NCBI GenBank assembly: GCA_036937835.1
Contig: CM072862.1
Span: forward strand, 19,684,501-19,748,500
Direction: 5' to 3'
Source: Pampus argenteus
Lineage: Eukaryota > Chordata > Actinopteri > Scombriformes > Stromateidae
Length of the DNA: 64,000 nt
Shown here piece after piece: positions 24,431-38,109 of the stretch. Every line of letters begins with the position of its first letter. Position 1 is the first letter of the stretch. Under the pieces are notes generated by a model, which was not told where the DNA came from, did no database searches, and worked only from the letters and a program-made list of their open reading frames with translations. Made by a program: the position numbers and the translations under genes.

Positions 24431-25130
24431 GTTGCCCTCTAGTAGTGGTACCATACAGCCCTATCAATGTCAACAAGGGTTCCCACCTCACCCTTTTACT
24501 AGAGGTGCATCCCAGATGCACAGCTGTCCACCCTTTGACAGCTATGAAGCTGGGAAGTGTCAAGTCTGTAGGTACTGGCTACAGTATGAAATAGGTATGG
24601 AATTCAGTTTCTTAGACCTAAGGTGGTTAAACGTAGGTCAGATCTTGGAATCCATAGAAACTTCCATAGGTTTACAAGATATGTGCTTCCATGCGCCTAT
24701 CAGTCCAGATCATAGACCTTTTCATCATAGACCATGGGACCTCCCTAATGTGTCATGCATGCTGTCCCTGCTTCGAGAGTGCCCAGAAGGAATATTAAAC
24801 GATTTTCCTGTGTTTCCTCTAATTCCCCAAGTACTCAACAGGATCACCCTGGGCCATTACCAGGTGCTGCTATTAGCCCCCAGTGGCCAAGGTCGCACTG
24901 TTTTCAACACTCCTTTGAGGTGTTCACAGTCAACCTTGGGTCCAGTCAGGGCTCTAAAGGCCCCATTGTGGGATATCCCTTTAGTACTACGATCTCTGAT
25001 TCAAGCTCCTTACAAACCTATACAGCAGTCCAACCTTTTTGTCCAAGTTTCTGTTTCACAAGACAGATTTTCCCTTGACTATACAACCTCTCTCTCACTA
25101 AATATTTTTACAAGGCTCCAACTGTTTTAG
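24429..25130 (+). pseudogene. DIRS-type RT / RNase H / recombinase remnant
   Basis: A 233-codon open frame carries three separated pieces of a pol-type protein. Residues 57-98 hold an Asp-Leu-Arg...Leu-Asn step and then a degraded catalytic block (Leu-Gln-Asp-Met-Cys-Phe-His...Asp-His-Arg-Pro-Phe) of the DIRS reverse transcriptase. Residues 124-165 (Phe-Pro...Leu-Ile-Pro...Leu-Leu-Ala-Pro) match the segment after RNase H. Residues 177-200 (Pro-Leu-Trp-Asp-Ile-Pro-Leu-Val-Leu...Ala-Pro-Tyr-Lys-Pro) match the start of the tyrosine recombinase domain. The catalytic YxDD region of the RT and the Arg/His/Tyr active site of the recombinase are absent. The frame is open by chance after deletion. Confidence 0.65.
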
Positions 25131-26019
25131 AAGAAAAGGTCTAACAGCATTTTACAGATTTTAAAAGCAAAGTATTCAACCTTTTGATTATAATATGGAT
25201 CAAAGTTTTTGAAAGTGTTCTTCTGTATAGCACAAAATATGGAGCCTGTTAAACATAGAGGGGAATTATAGCTCTCTATGGGAAGCATTGTTTTGAATTC
25301 AGTAAAACATATTGAAAGTTAAAACAAACTGTTATAACCATGGACGCAGAGCTGATTTAGGCCCGTAACCTCTTACAAATAAAATACAAAACATTTGGAC
25401 AAAACACTTGTGTAATCCATCACTCTGCCTTTACAGAACAAATGAATAAATAAATTAAATAAACCAGCTGTTAAGGCATTGAGAAAAACGTTTCAAGTCA
25501 TATCAAAGGCTGTTTTTCCTTACCTGATATTTAATCCAAGTGGAAAAACCCTCAAGATGGACTTCATGATGGCAAATTGGCTACTTAAACTAGTTGCCAT
25601 AGAATAAATTATTCTGTTCCTAAATAAAACTGGAGGTAAACTGGAGACAGATGAGCCAAATAATACTCTTTACCTTCCTCAAGAACTTTTTCAAAATTGC
25701 AAGTGGCAGAATTGAATGGAGAATACATAAAGTGTAGGACATCAATTATTTTTTCCTTACTCAGTTTAATATTCTGCAATTTACATATGTTGCAATGTGC
25801 TAGACACAGATGTTGTACATAACTATCACTGTTGAAGTAAGATGAGATGAGAATAGTTTTTTTGCAAAGACATTGTCATTTCCACAGTTAAAGCAAGACT
25901 TCAGGGCATGAATTCACAACTAAACATAATATTTATTTTATTATGTCCCCCTCACTATTAATTATAATAAGATGTTGAACCCCTGACATTTTTATCTACC
26001 TACCATAGGGTTAAAAGTT
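25131..26019. other. Non-coding stretch, no feature
   Basis: AT-rich unique sequence. The 3' inverted repeat expected for a complete DIRS element was sought here and not found. Confidence 0.4.
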
Positions 26020-26275
26020 TAATTTGTTCAACTCTTGGTTTAAAAACTAATGACAATAACTCAGGTGCACTTTGTGTTTAGTGCTAATTATCAAATGTTA
26101 TCATGCTTACGCACTAACCTCAGATGCTGAACATGGTAAACATGATCCCTGCCAAACGTGTGCATGTTACCATTGTTATTTTGAGCATGATAGCATGCTG
26201 ACATTAGCATTTAGCTCAAAGCACCATTGCGCCTACGTCCTAAACAGCTTCATAGAGCCACTAACATGGCTGTAA
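26020..26275 (+). repeat. Common teleost dispersed repeat, copy 1
   Basis: The segment is rich in TTAGCAT/GCTAAC-type words and ends with a TTTAGCTCAAAGCACC block and a CATGGCTGTAA step. I recognise this as a dispersed repeat found many times in percomorph genomes. A second, shorter copy lies on the other strand at 34,174-34,230. It carries no coding capacity, and its class (SINE, MITE or other) is not clear to me. The internal GCATGNTAGCATGC words are self-complementary. Confidence 0.6.
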
Positions 26276-26931
26276 ACTTTAAATATTATTTTACACTTCT
26301 TTTACATGCCCACCACTATAATGTAAATGAAAATTTCAGTCAACATGTCACTTTCTTTTAAAAAACACTGTTTAGGTTAGGATGCCATGTTAGACATAAA
26401 TTTACATGGTATACTTACTTCCTTAATGTGATGTAATTCTTGTTGACACAGGTTGATGGGAGCGGACATTAAACTGTTAGGAAACACATTTGATTTGATA
26501 GGGTGAAACATTTAGTTACACCCACCGGTGCAATATGAATTCATCACTGAAGATGCAAATATCAACAATCTTGCAGAAAGTTCAAATGTTCAAACTTTAA
26601 ATGCCAAGTGCAGAATGTTATTCAAAGTCACAATTTATAACATGTCCAGGGGTCCAGACTTGACAAAGCGTATAGACAAGAGAAGCTAAGACACAAAAGA
26701 TATTTAATTAGTCCATGATGGACTTGGAGGATGACCAGACAATAAAAAATAGACATAAAGGGTAAATAATAGAGGATGTCACAATCCAGTGCTCCTCTAT
26801 TAGTAACCAGTTTACAGTGCTTGATGCCTGAACAGTGCTCTTGTTAGACATGACACTGTGGTCTACTGTGTCAACATGATCAGTGAGGACAGCTTTCTTT
26901 ATCTATCAATTCATATAAATACAGTTTTACA

Positions 26932-26934
<3 letters not shown>
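26276..26934. other. Non-coding stretch, no feature
   Basis: AT-rich unique sequence. Nothing supportable. Confidence 0.35.

Positions 26935-26963
<29 letters not shown>
26935..26963. repeat. (CA)n microsatellite
   Basis: About 14 uninterrupted CA units. Confidence 0.9.
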
Positions 26964-26967
<4 letters not shown>

Positions 26968-27803
26968 CAGTGTATGTGTGTGGCAGAGCATGCAAGAGAG
27001 AGAAAAGAGAAATATAAAGAGAACATAGCTGAACAGCTGCCCAAAATGCCTGAAGGATTAGATTGCTCTCTTTTGATCCCTCACTCACAACATGTACCAA
27101 TGTTAAAATACCATTCAGTTGGATTGGTTTAGGTCTTATCTGTGAGTTGCTCTTGTTAGCACATGTTTTTTTCATCTGATTGAAAAGATTATCCCTGTAT
27201 CTGAAAGGCTTATCATTGCTTGAAAGTGCCTAAAAACAAAACAAAAATGCCAATTCAAAATAAACCACACAACAAGATATGAACATGCAATTACCGCTTG
27301 TATTTATAATAACTGAAATTAGATAGTGAGAATAAATAGAAATCTTTTTTTTTTTTCTCCCGACCGCTGCACAGTGCTTTGAAGAGGTATGTTGCTTTCA
27401 TAGAACATATTTTAGGTCACATTTAAATCTCAATGCAGGAGAAAATAATGTGTTAGCCAGAAATAACAAGGGACAAACCCTGCAGGGTACATAGAGTTCA
27501 TGGCCCTTGAACCTACTTCCCAGAAACTGCTTTCTTTCCTTCATTCATCTATCCACCCTGAGCTCCTCACTCTATCTCTAAGAGTGAGCCGGGCTACCCT
27601 GCAAAGGAAATTCATTTTGGCCTTGATCTCATTCTTTTGGGTGCTACCCAAAGGTGAGGGTTGAAACGTAGATCAGTAAATCAAAAGCTTTGCCTTCAGG
27701 CTCAGCCCCCTCTTCACCATCACCAATCTGAGACTGTCCTCACAAAAAATGACAGTCATTTCAGCAAGTGCACCAAAACGAAATATGTTTAGGTTCAAAC
27801 GAC
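26964..27803. other. Non-coding stretch, no feature
   Basis: Unique sequence. A poly-T run lies near 27,344-27,357. Confidence 0.35.
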
Positions 27804-27983
<180 letters not shown>

Positions 27984-28891
27984 TCTTGTTGGCTTCATTT
28001 CCTGTATTTCCTCTGACTCTCTGGGCTTCTCCTTGATCAGCTAGAATGTACATAAATGTCCTTCATTATTCTGTTTTCTTGGTGTTCTCCTCATTACAGA
28101 GTATGTTAGAGGTTTTTCTTTTGTTGCTATTTTTGTGTGGTAATCATCCAATAAGCATACTAAACCCTAAACTAGGCGGAATATACAGTAAAATTTAAAA
28201 AACAAAAAAAAACAAAAATATGCTGTGTCAGGCAGACTTTCAATAAATTGATTACCATGTATGATTGTTGTATTTTTGTAATTTTCTCAGATGCATATCA
28301 GCTGTTATCCTAAAGCTTCTCCTCTGTGCAAGGGGACATGGAATTAGAACAGACCATGGTCAAAACATCTGCCACAAGGGCAGATGCAGAAAACCTTGGA
28401 AGCTGGTTAGTACTTGTCATAATAGTAACTCAGGAGCATTGAGAGTCACAGTCAGAACATTGACCAAGCAGTTCAATATAAGCAATTGTTAGAAGCTGGA
28501 ATGAGCACTATGGGGGATTCCTTAGCACAGTAGATGCTATCTGTTCAGGAGGCAATACTACAAGGTTGAGAGGATGGGCCTTGGCAGATGTTACAAGGGC
28601 GGTTAGAAAGCTCCTTGGAAGTACTGTAAGCTGGATCAGATTTGTTCTGAAAGGCTGCAGGCTGTTGGACTATTGTTGACACGTCTCCTCAATGTCACAC
28701 AACATTTTGGAAGGATGCCTTTGAATGGCATGTAGGGTGTTGCTCCCCATTTTCAATTAACAGAATGGGAGGTGTGCTCTAACCTTCAAGGACTCACACT
28801 GTGCTGCTACCTTGACATTGACAAACTATTGGAAACAAGAATATATTTTTGTTGGACCTATGACTTTGGTAGTGTGTGGCTTTAAAGTAAG
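27984..28891. other. Spacer between two GATA arrays
   Basis: Unique non-coding sequence. A 75-codon frame at 28,265-28,492 has no recognisable domain. Confidence 0.4.
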
Positions 28892-29130
<239 letters not shown>

Positions 29131-31989
29131 GATTTCATTTTTTAAAGAAAGACAGTAAGAGAAAGAAGAAACAGGAGAACATAAGATGTCTACAAAGATT
29201 CATGGGGAAAAAAATTGAACATCAGGTTTTATACTGTTCTCACTCATCAGAGGGGAGAAAAAAATCACTCCGACATCACAGGCTAATGTCCTGCAGTCTT
29301 TTCCATCAGTAGCACCCAAGATGTGCCTCTCCTGTCTACTCTATAAATCTTTTATGAAGAAGGGGTGTGTGTGTGTGTGTGTGTGTATGTGATTGTGGCT
29401 AAGACAAAATGGATAGAGAGAGAAACTGGCTAAATAAATCAAATGTGGAACGGAACTAAGGGAAAGACAAAAGAGTGGAATGGGAATGGATGTAATACAA
29501 AGGATGTAAAGAAAAGAAAAGGGGAAAGGAAGGAGGTAATAAGAGAAAAGGAGAAACACACACGGGACATATAACATTATGAAATATAAGTAGGCATTTT
29601 ATTGAAGTTCACCCTTAAGTGTTGGAACTTTAATTATGTTTAACATAGACATTCGACATTATAACAGTATATAGATCACAGAAAATGTATGTTATATCTA
29701 ACCCAAATGTATGATCTATCCCTAACCAAGTGTTTTTTGTTTGGATGTATTAGGACTTGATAGACTGCTACATGAACCTGACCTGTAGACCTTTTGATAT
29801 GTATTATGTACCTCTCTCTACATCTTGTTAAACAGCATAATTTAAAAGTATTGTGGTTTTGTTGTACTGTATTGGTTAGATCATACCTGCAGCTGTCCAT
29901 GTTACTCTTTATCTATATCGCACTGCAGTATAAAACAGTATATAAGTGAAAGGCCAGCAGACAACTGCACAGTCCACTTATAAATATGCAGAGTAGTTTT
30001 TTATGTGTATAAAGCATATAAATATACCCTCCATGTGAGGAGCTATGCGTAAATGTATCAGTAAACAGCTTACTCACAGTTTTATCCAGTTCAAATAAAG
30101 TGTGATCTCACTAGGTGTCCCAAGCAGTCATGTTGTTTCAAAGATGCAAGTCTGCCCTGTATCCACTGAGCTTCTATGTCCTCCATCATCACTAACTTTT
30201 CCAGGGTATGGATAGAGACCTCCGTTTGGCATTGTTTATTATGTTTGGCTCAGTAGGCTTGGTGTAGCAGAGGTCACTATATTGGCAGCACTGCACAGAA
30301 AATAACAGCTTTGATAAAGGGAGTTATGTAAAGGTATTAATCTGACTAAGGATTACTGCATTTATGGTTTGGGTTTCCAGTGAAAGCTGTGGGACCAGTT
30401 ATTTTCAAGGAAAATGTGACAGTTACTTTCAAAGGTGATTAATAATAGAAGTGTTTTATGTCAGTTGGCCCCATGCTGGTTTACGAATGACTAATGCTCA
30501 CATTGCCAAGCTCTGCTTCTGAAATGACAGACACTTGTATACATAGTCTCTGATTAATACTTTACAGGAAAAAAAGTGCATTATCAAATAGTCATTTAAT
30601 GAACAAAGATGTAAAAGTCAGGTAAAAACAGCAACAAACAGCATTGCTGCATTTTCTCTTTCTTTACCTCCTTCAAGAAAAGAAGTACATTTTTAATCTG
30701 GGAAGACTATTCAAGCAGGTAAAACATATCAATATTAAGTGTGAATAATAGATAAATATATAATAGTATTCATATTGTTAATCTTAAAATCAATCATTTG
30801 CTTTTGGTAAACTGATGAAATTAATTACCTGAATTTGGTATAAATGAGACCACTGTTACTGTAATAAAGTTAAGAAAGTCCATGTCTGTACTGCATGGAT
30901 TATAAATAAGAAGCATATCTCATCTGTTTCAATAAGGTGCAAAGCTCCCACTCACACCTCCCCAATACCTTTAAGAGAGGCCGCAAATAGATACAAATGA
31001 AACACCTATTAAGTAAGTTCCCGTATGATAAGTGTTTGGTTAAGTGTTCCCTCAACCAGTATATTGCTCACTTGAAAAGATTTGTTTGATATAGAAAACA
31101 ATTAATATCAAGTTACAACGCTTGCCTATTTGAGGACAGAAAAAAAGAGCATTGTGTTGCGATCTATTGAACTATCGTATACCTGCAGTGATAACATGGT
31201 TTGTGGATGTGAAGTTGTTCCTTTTCTGGCCACATACCCACATTTTGCTTCACCCATGGGCTATTCCCCATTCCATAGACTTGCTGTCATATTTTAGACC
31301 ATGGTATTTCAATAGACAGCCCATGATGTTAGTCATGAATTCAATATATAAACATTAAACCATACAAAACCCAGTAAATGTCATGTAGTCTAGATCACTT
31401 GGCTCACTTGATACTGCAAAATCAAGTTTAGCAACCTGACAAGATGCAAGAACTAGAAGCTTTAAACAGAGCTGAAATTACAAATTAATAAAAACACTTA
31501 TTACCATACTTAATAACTGTAACTAACTAAGTGAGTTAGAGATAATTATAAATAACCGACTGAAAGTTACATCAACTGATAACAACAAGTGTAATCAGTA
31601 TTATGCAAATTGTTAACCTACATCACTAGTATCATTAAATTCATAATACAACATTTGGAGCTTTTAAAACAGCTGTGTGTGTTATTATGACCCTTATCAA
31701 TATGTACAATACATAGGAGTACCAATACCTCTCGCAGGCATATTTAATAAACTTGATTTGTCACAAAGTGAAACAAATGTGATGAAGTCTAAAATGTGAA
31801 ATGGTTTAATAACACTCAGAGTGGTCTAAAATAGTACATGACGGCAGCATACAGATCAGCTCATCTCTATATTTTCGATTGCTCATTTTGACTGAAAAGT
31901 GTTTATCACTATGGCGACGGTGTACACAGGCCTCAGAATGCTGTGTGGAAATGATGTTTGGTGATAAAAATAATGTTTGTAAGGCTTTG
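29131..31989. other. Non-coding stretch
   Basis: The segment just after the GATA array (29,145-29,560) is purine-rich on the plus strand and includes a (GT)n tract at 29,365-29,386. The remainder is AT-rich unique sequence without a gene. Confidence 0.35.
29365..29386. repeat. (GT)n microsatellite
   Basis: About 11 GT units. Confidence 0.9.
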
Positions 31990-32640
31990 AAAGCATATTT
32001 ACTTGAGTCAGAACTGTAACTATAAAATGAATGCATTAGAGATTTGCAGGTTGAATGGCTGTAAAATTGGCCCTGACAGACCGAGCCAGTTCCTATGCTG
32101 CAAACTTCCCTCACTGAAAGGAACTCCGTATCTTTTATTGAGTGGAGCATACTATATCAAGGCCAGGTTCATCATGATTCATTGTTCTGAAACTACCATG
32201 TTAAAAAAATGATTGATTTTTGAAAGCAATAACTTTAGATTAAGATTTAACATATACAGATTTAAGATCCATTACACATTTGATCATATATGTGTATAAA
32301 TTGAGAATAGTATTGATTCCTATGGCACTGTACGGACAACCTGCGCTTCCAAGCAATGAAGTCAATAAGGCTTTATTTATCAGCAAATGCATTACTTCAA
32401 ACACAAACAAGCCATCACAGTATACCGATTGGCACAGACTGGCTTTCATTTTGCAGCAAACAGGCCAGAGTCAGACAATCAGGTGCACTTCATCAGATTG
32501 TTCAAGACCCAAGACCCACAAGTTACTAAATAAATCAATAAATAAATGCATATACATCAATTTTATGTTCCTCGCAAATTGTATACCAAACTGTGTTTCA
32601 AAGCTGCTCAGAGAACAGGTGGATTCATTCCCATAGGAGT
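31990..32640. promoter_or_regulatory. Candidate conserved non-coding cluster
   Basis: Two balanced-composition blocks (about 32,000-32,200 and 32,310-32,530) are separated by AT-rich sequence. The frames across them (69 and 118 codons, plus strand) have no recognisable domain. Block texture resembles conserved non-coding elements in vertebrate gene deserts. Inference only. Confidence 0.22.
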
Positions 32641-33345
32641 GTCAACGAGTTCTTGAAACCGCGAGTACACAGACTACTTCAGCAGTGTGCAACGGTGTAC
32701 TAGTATCTATAATATATACTTTATGTTCTAAACTATTTTGACCTGATGTTGTAAATAATATGAATTTTCCCTCTGAAAACCGTAAGGAGGATAATGCACT
32801 AATACGAGCAACATCTGGCAACATACGCAGATACATAACATCTTCTATGGGTTAACGTGTAATGAAATATTGATAATGATTAATGGCTCAATCTTACATT
32901 TTCTTCTGTGCCTGATAGGTGTAGCAACATAGATGACACGTACGAGACAGTATATGTGGTGAATCATTAATATTCACCATGAATACTGGATGGATTCTTC
33001 ATCCAGTGAAGTGCTGCTAATACCCGAGACGGAGACTTTGGCTGTTTGATCAGTGTGTCTTTCTATCCTCAAATGTTGTAAAACCACAAATATGCTGTAG
33101 TAGACTGTCACTGCAACATATTACACATCTTTCAATAATATATCAGTGTCTTTAAATTTTGCAGTGGGTTGGTCAGCTCTGATCTTCTTCCTTAAAATGG
33201 AAACATTGTGTGTTTTATAGCTTGATGGTGATTGGGCTCCTTATATCACATGCATAGTATGACTATTATAAGGGATATTATTTTCCTTTGACAAGTGTCC
33301 TACACTTTTAGTCTTCACTCCTTGCTGAGGCTGATTGTTAATATT
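32641..33345. other. Non-coding stretch with two small hairpins
   Basis: Two adjacent perfect inverted repeats occur: GGTGAAT/ATTCACC (32,958-32,978) and ACTGGATG/CATCCAGT (32,985-33,007), each with a 7-base loop. At 7-8 bp they may be chance. Otherwise unique sequence. Confidence 0.35.
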
Positions 33346-33860
33346 ATGTCATTAACCCCTCATTAGCTCCCATGTCTTAGATTAACTGCAGCGATGGCCA
33401 AAGGTTGTTAATTTGAAAAATCAACAAATAATCAGCTCAGGAGGGATGAGCTGAAAGGTGGAAGCTGTACATTTGGCTGGACAAAAAAACATTCCCATGG
33501 CAACACACTGGAGAAGGGCATGATGGAGCAGATGGCTACCCCCTTTACTCTCTTCACTCGTGCTTGCCAGACAGATGATGCTACAGGTGTGACAAGATGT
33601 CCAAGCTGGACTAAGGCCCAGTCCCAGGTGTTCCCCTCCTCACATTCTCCTCAGTCTCCCTGCAGTTTTGCCTCAATTCAGCGTCTTTCTTCTTCCCAGC
33701 CTGCCTCCTTATGCTTTCAATTCTATCCTTTCAATTCTTTCTCAGTTTGCTTACCTCAAGCCAAAGATCAGCTGGCTACATTCACAGGCCAGGTGATGGG
33801 AAGTCAACTGCAGCCAAGGAGAAAGCTGACATATCTGTTAGCCTGAGGGGGCTGTCCAGG
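33346..33860. promoter_or_regulatory. Candidate regulatory island
   Basis: Balanced sequence with ATTAACTGCAG near 33,381 and a CCCATGGCAAC motif near 33,495 that fits half of an RFX X-box. A 108-codon plus-strand frame at 33,520-33,846 is Ser/Pro/Gln-rich with no recognisable domain. Regulatory role not demonstrated. Confidence 0.18.
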
Positions 33861-34173
33861 TGGCTGCTCCAGTAGGTAACAGCGAGTTGCTGACAGGAAG
33901 CACAGCAAATAAAGAAGAGATGATGTGGCTGCGTTGCTTTTCCAAATCAGCATGAAAAGATGGCCAAAGGCAAGGGTGTTGTCAAATTACAATACTAAAA
34001 GTGGAAATTGTTAGGACTTTGTCTCAGTTATTGGTGTATTAATAATTGTACTGGTACTGGTTCACAGTGATGACAGCTCATAGGACATCACCAAATATGG
34101 GTGACAGACAGAAGCCGATTTTATGTTTCCACGTTTAACTGACAGTCTACAACAATGCTTGTTGCTCCGACTT
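33861..34173. other. Non-coding stretch, no feature
   Basis: Unique sequence. Confidence 0.35.
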
Positions 34174-34230
34174 TACATAGGCATAGTGGTGCTTTAAGCT
34201 AAATGCTAACATTTGACAATGTTAATATGT
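34174..34230 (-). repeat. Common teleost dispersed repeat, copy 2 (fragment)
   Basis: The reverse complement matches the central part of the repeat at 26,020-26,275, including the block TTTAGCT(C/T)AAAGCACCA followed by a GCCTA step. The copy is truncated at both ends. Confidence 0.6.
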
Positions 34231-35449
34231 TGATGCATGTAATCTTAGGCCATAATAGACAAAGTCTTTGGACAACCAAAGTTATTACAAATCAATATAC
34301 ATTGGGAACATTAATATCTGTTAATCTAATTAATTAATTAATATCTTTATTCTAAACTAAAAATATCCAAAACCTCTGTTTGGCAAACAATTCAAAAGAC
34401 TGCTGAGATATCTCAGTCTGGAAATCTGACACTCAAACGTTTAAATATCCAGAGACTGGTTGCATGTGCAACTTTAAGTACACACTCACTTTGTAAGCAC
34501 ACAACATTGTGACCAGCATTTGTTTGACCTTGCACTGAAATGCTCTGGCGAGGGGTAATGTGTACATGGAAATAGATATCCTTTAGGTTCATGCAACCAA
34601 CACAAACCAACCTCTTATACTACTGGCTATACCAACAACATAGAAAAAGGAGCACGTCAGCAGCAGATGTCTGCACATAAGTCAGAAAAAGCATTTGAAA
34701 TGTGAAAAGATGCTGCAGGGAACAGTTGCATAAGTGATGTGTAAACGGTTGTGTGGCTGGTGTAGAGAGATGTATTGATTTAAAGTGAAGCGTATCTGTT
34801 CCATCAGACATGCAGGAAGAGTTGAAAAACATAGCTGAAATGCTTCTGTTCAATAGACAATGTGTTGTAAATAGCCCGAAGAACATCTTTTAGCATCCAG
34901 AAAGACAAAACATTTTTTTTAACTGTTTAGCCCATTTATGTGCATCTATATTTTTCATTTTGTCTCTATTTGGCAGCAGTTATGTTGTCACTTAGACAAC
35001 ATTGTCACAAATTGCAGTAAGCTTATGTTGATGTGTGAGTATTGCTATTGCAGATAAAATTCACAATAACACAAACAAAAAATGAGTACTGTCAACACCT
35101 CTTTTGAACAACAATGAATTTTTGGCAACTATTGTTCAAAAACCACTAGAAACTATGTTCAATTAATTTTGGTTGTAAGCAAGAAGAAGAAAAAAAGATA
35201 AAGACTGCGGCACACGTTGTTGAGGTGGTTAGATGAAGAGGTAGAGCGATTTCTTCATCTAAATCTATGATGTGACGAAATATTCTGTAATTACTTTGGG
35301 TTTGGGGAATTACAGTTTCACAAATTACTTGGATTTTCAAGTGCTTCTGATGTGGTACAAATGTGGCATGCACCTAACACCGAATGTGTGTTCTCATGTG
35401 TAGTTCATTTGAACGCACCTGATTTCAGCCTTCATGATCCATTTATTGA
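34231..35449. other. Non-coding stretch
   Basis: AT-rich unique sequence with a short TTAA run near 34,328-34,344. No gene. Confidence 0.35.
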
Positions 35450-35524
35450 TCCATCCATCCATCCATTTAAACAGACAGACAGACAGACAGACATACAGAC
35501 AGACAGACAGACAGACAGAGACAG
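35450..35524. repeat. (CCAT)n and (ACAG)n compound microsatellite
   Basis: Four CCAT units (35,450-35,466) and then about 13 ACAG units with one CAT interruption (35,470-35,524). The repeated Thr-Asp-Arg-Gln frame over it is an artefact. Confidence 0.95.
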
Positions 35525-38109
35525 ATACCTAAGAACAGTCCATTCAAAGTTGTGCTGAATGGGGAGAATAAGCTACCACTGACTGGCACCAATTGAGAAA
35601 AAAAAGTCATCTCTGTGCATTCAGTGGCACTTCCCCTTCTTGCCCAACACGCTGCATACAAAGACTCATCTGACCCAAGTGCTCAGCCTCAGTGGGGCGC
35701 CTGATCATGTGGGAAGTTTGGCTCCACTTTAAGTCTCCCCACCCCCAATCAGCACAACCTGTTGTCATTATCCTACATGTAAGATCTATCTAGCATAGCT
35801 AGGGCTTCCATATATAACTATTGGCATTAAGCAGCATTGTGAGAACAGTTTTAGTTTTGACCATTCAGTAAATGAACAATGTGATTTGCATGTTTCTTTA
35901 CATGGAATTTTGACAAACTAGAAGAGGCAAGTGTGGGAGGAGCAGTGCCAAAGGTTAATTTCTCTTCATCACTTTAATTTCAGAAAAGTAATTATAGGGA
36001 TTTGACATTAGTGAATACATGCCCAAAGGAACTGAACAGAATGTAAAAAGTAAAATAAATGTAAAACAGTAAAAACAAAGAGCAAGTCTTTAGTTAAATT
36101 ATATTATTCAAACTTGATGAGTGATAATTTGCCCTGACTTGGAATAAAAATTCAAAACAATAATGGTAATAATACAAAACAGAGCAATGGGAAAAAAAAT
36201 TCCCAAGGTCCATCACTGGTCGCTTTTGGCGGGAGAGTAGAAATTCAGTAGCAATGACTAAAATCATTTACTGTGTTTTATCATTGAATAATTATGCTCC
36301 GGTATTAAAATATGTGAGAAAAAAGAAAAAAAGAATTTTATGGCCATCGCCTGAACATAAAGCAGTTACAGCTGTGAAAACAGTATTGTAAGCCAACCTT
36401 TATAGTTTGATCTCATGTTATGCATGCATTGGTTCAAACACACTGCTATTCCTGGCCCTGATAAAAGCAGGCAGAGATATTACCTTTCATACATTATGAG
36501 CTGCTGTAGGCTTCCACTGAAAAAAAGGGACAGTTGCAGCTTGCCATAAGGATGCATTTCACACAGTGTATACGTTCCCACAATTGCAAGACCCAACGAA
36601 CATTAAGAAATGTACCAATGTTTTGTCTTCTCTGGGGTTTTTTTTCAGAAACTTCACACACGGTGATTTCAGGATTTATTTCTCAAAGCTCTTCACTTCC
36701 ATTTGGGCAGATTGGATGCAATGGTTCCACTGAGCAAACAGCAGATAGTATTTGACATTTATTCAGGGGCATTGCTGTGTGAAGGTTATCGTTGGAATTT
36801 TTTAGGCTTGTGCCATATCTGATGACTTTCTCTCTTGTAAGCCTTACATTTGACTTGAAAGGCATGTTCCTTCTTGTAGTTAGATATCAGTCTCTTTCTG
36901 CCTCACTGGATTGGCAAATGGCTGTATAGCTGAAGACATTATACTGTATATTATCAAGTGACATTGCATTTAAGTGATGATTTACATTTACAAGGTTCAG
37001 CTTAGGTATGGGTTAAATTTAGCTTTTATTCATGTTATAGTGTGTTTAAAAAAAAACTACTTTACTTAAGTAAGACAATGCCAACTACTGCCATCATACT
37101 AATTCTGATTCATCATAGTTCACAGCAATTTAATTTATGAAATAGTAACAGGACATTTGAATGGTTCAAGTGTGTCCTTAAATCAATATCTAGCAGTATT
37201 AATTCTCCAGACCGCATGCCAAGCATGATTAAGTGTAGTGAGAGAAGCACTGGTTCACAGAATAATGTAATAAACATAATGAATGGCATTGCAAGATACC
37301 ACAATATAAACATCATATTTATCTGCTTTTAGTGGAAAAGTATACCAGACAAAAGAACTGAAAGGATTGGATTCCTCTTCATAACCAAACATTAAATTCC
37401 TGTCAAATCATTTAAATATATGAAAAACAAATGCAGCACACATATTAATATATTAGTTATCAAAGAAAGACATGGAAAAAGGAATAATATTAAGTCAGCA
37501 TGCAGTTATCCATCTGCCTCGATGTGCATCTTTCTTCTTCTTTGCTCTTTGTGCTTTTTTGACCCTGAAATGTGTACCCCATATTTGTATGCACATATAT
37601 TCACAAAAACACAAGCATTACAGAGACACCCCGCATCATGTTTTATTGAAGGTGCTTAATGAGCACAGCTGCACAACCGCCATGCACAAAGGCCTTCATC
37701 TGTAATGAATATAACACAGCAGTAGAGCCAGGTTCCTCACATCTTTATACTGTCTTTTGTCCCTCCCCTCCCCACCGCTAACACCCACTTCCTCCAACTG
37801 AACATGAAAATTATAAGGATTATTAGGCTGATCTTCTTTCCTTGGTCCTCTTGTTAAAGTCATCTTTCTGTTCATGATTGGTGACCTGCACCCACAATCA
37901 GTTCCTGACCCAATGCCATTGAGTCGTCAAGCTTTTGAGACAGTCTGCCAAGAATTATTTAACTTTTTTTTTTTTTTTTCGATTCAAGGAGGAAAAATGA
38001 ATGGTCAGTGAATTGCAGCAAGAATAGCACAATGATTGGTACACGAATACAGTAATGCGGCACATGTGCAATATACAACACATCATCGTGATTAAACAAC
38101 CACATTCGG
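35525..38109. other. Non-coding stretch, no feature
   Basis: AT-rich unique sequence with a poly-T run at about 37,966-37,979. No gene or recognised element. Confidence 0.35.

Larger units (their letters stand above)
22665..25130 (+). mobile_element. Decayed DIRS-type tyrosine-recombinase retrotransposon
   Basis: The plus strand carries, in the expected order, traces of DIRS-type proteins: a gag-like segment (23,456 to about 24,430), a reverse transcriptase fragment (24,597-24,722), the end of the RNase H region (24,798-24,923) and the start of the tyrosine recombinase (24,957-25,073). Full DIRS elements are about 5-6 kb, so most of the RT, RNase H and recombinase is missing; these three fragments sit in one frame as if internal DNA was deleted. 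The gag part is broken by stops and frameshifts. The left edge is placed where composition and promoter-like signals begin and is approximate. The terminal inverted repeats typical of the group were not found. The element cannot be active. The order call is fairly sure; the exact DIRS or Ngaro-like subfamily is not. Confidence 0.7.

Noticed and set aside
32280..32636. 118-codon plus-strand frame as a gene
   Set aside because: No family recognised and no splice sites or promoter that fit. Kept only as part of a possible conserved cluster.
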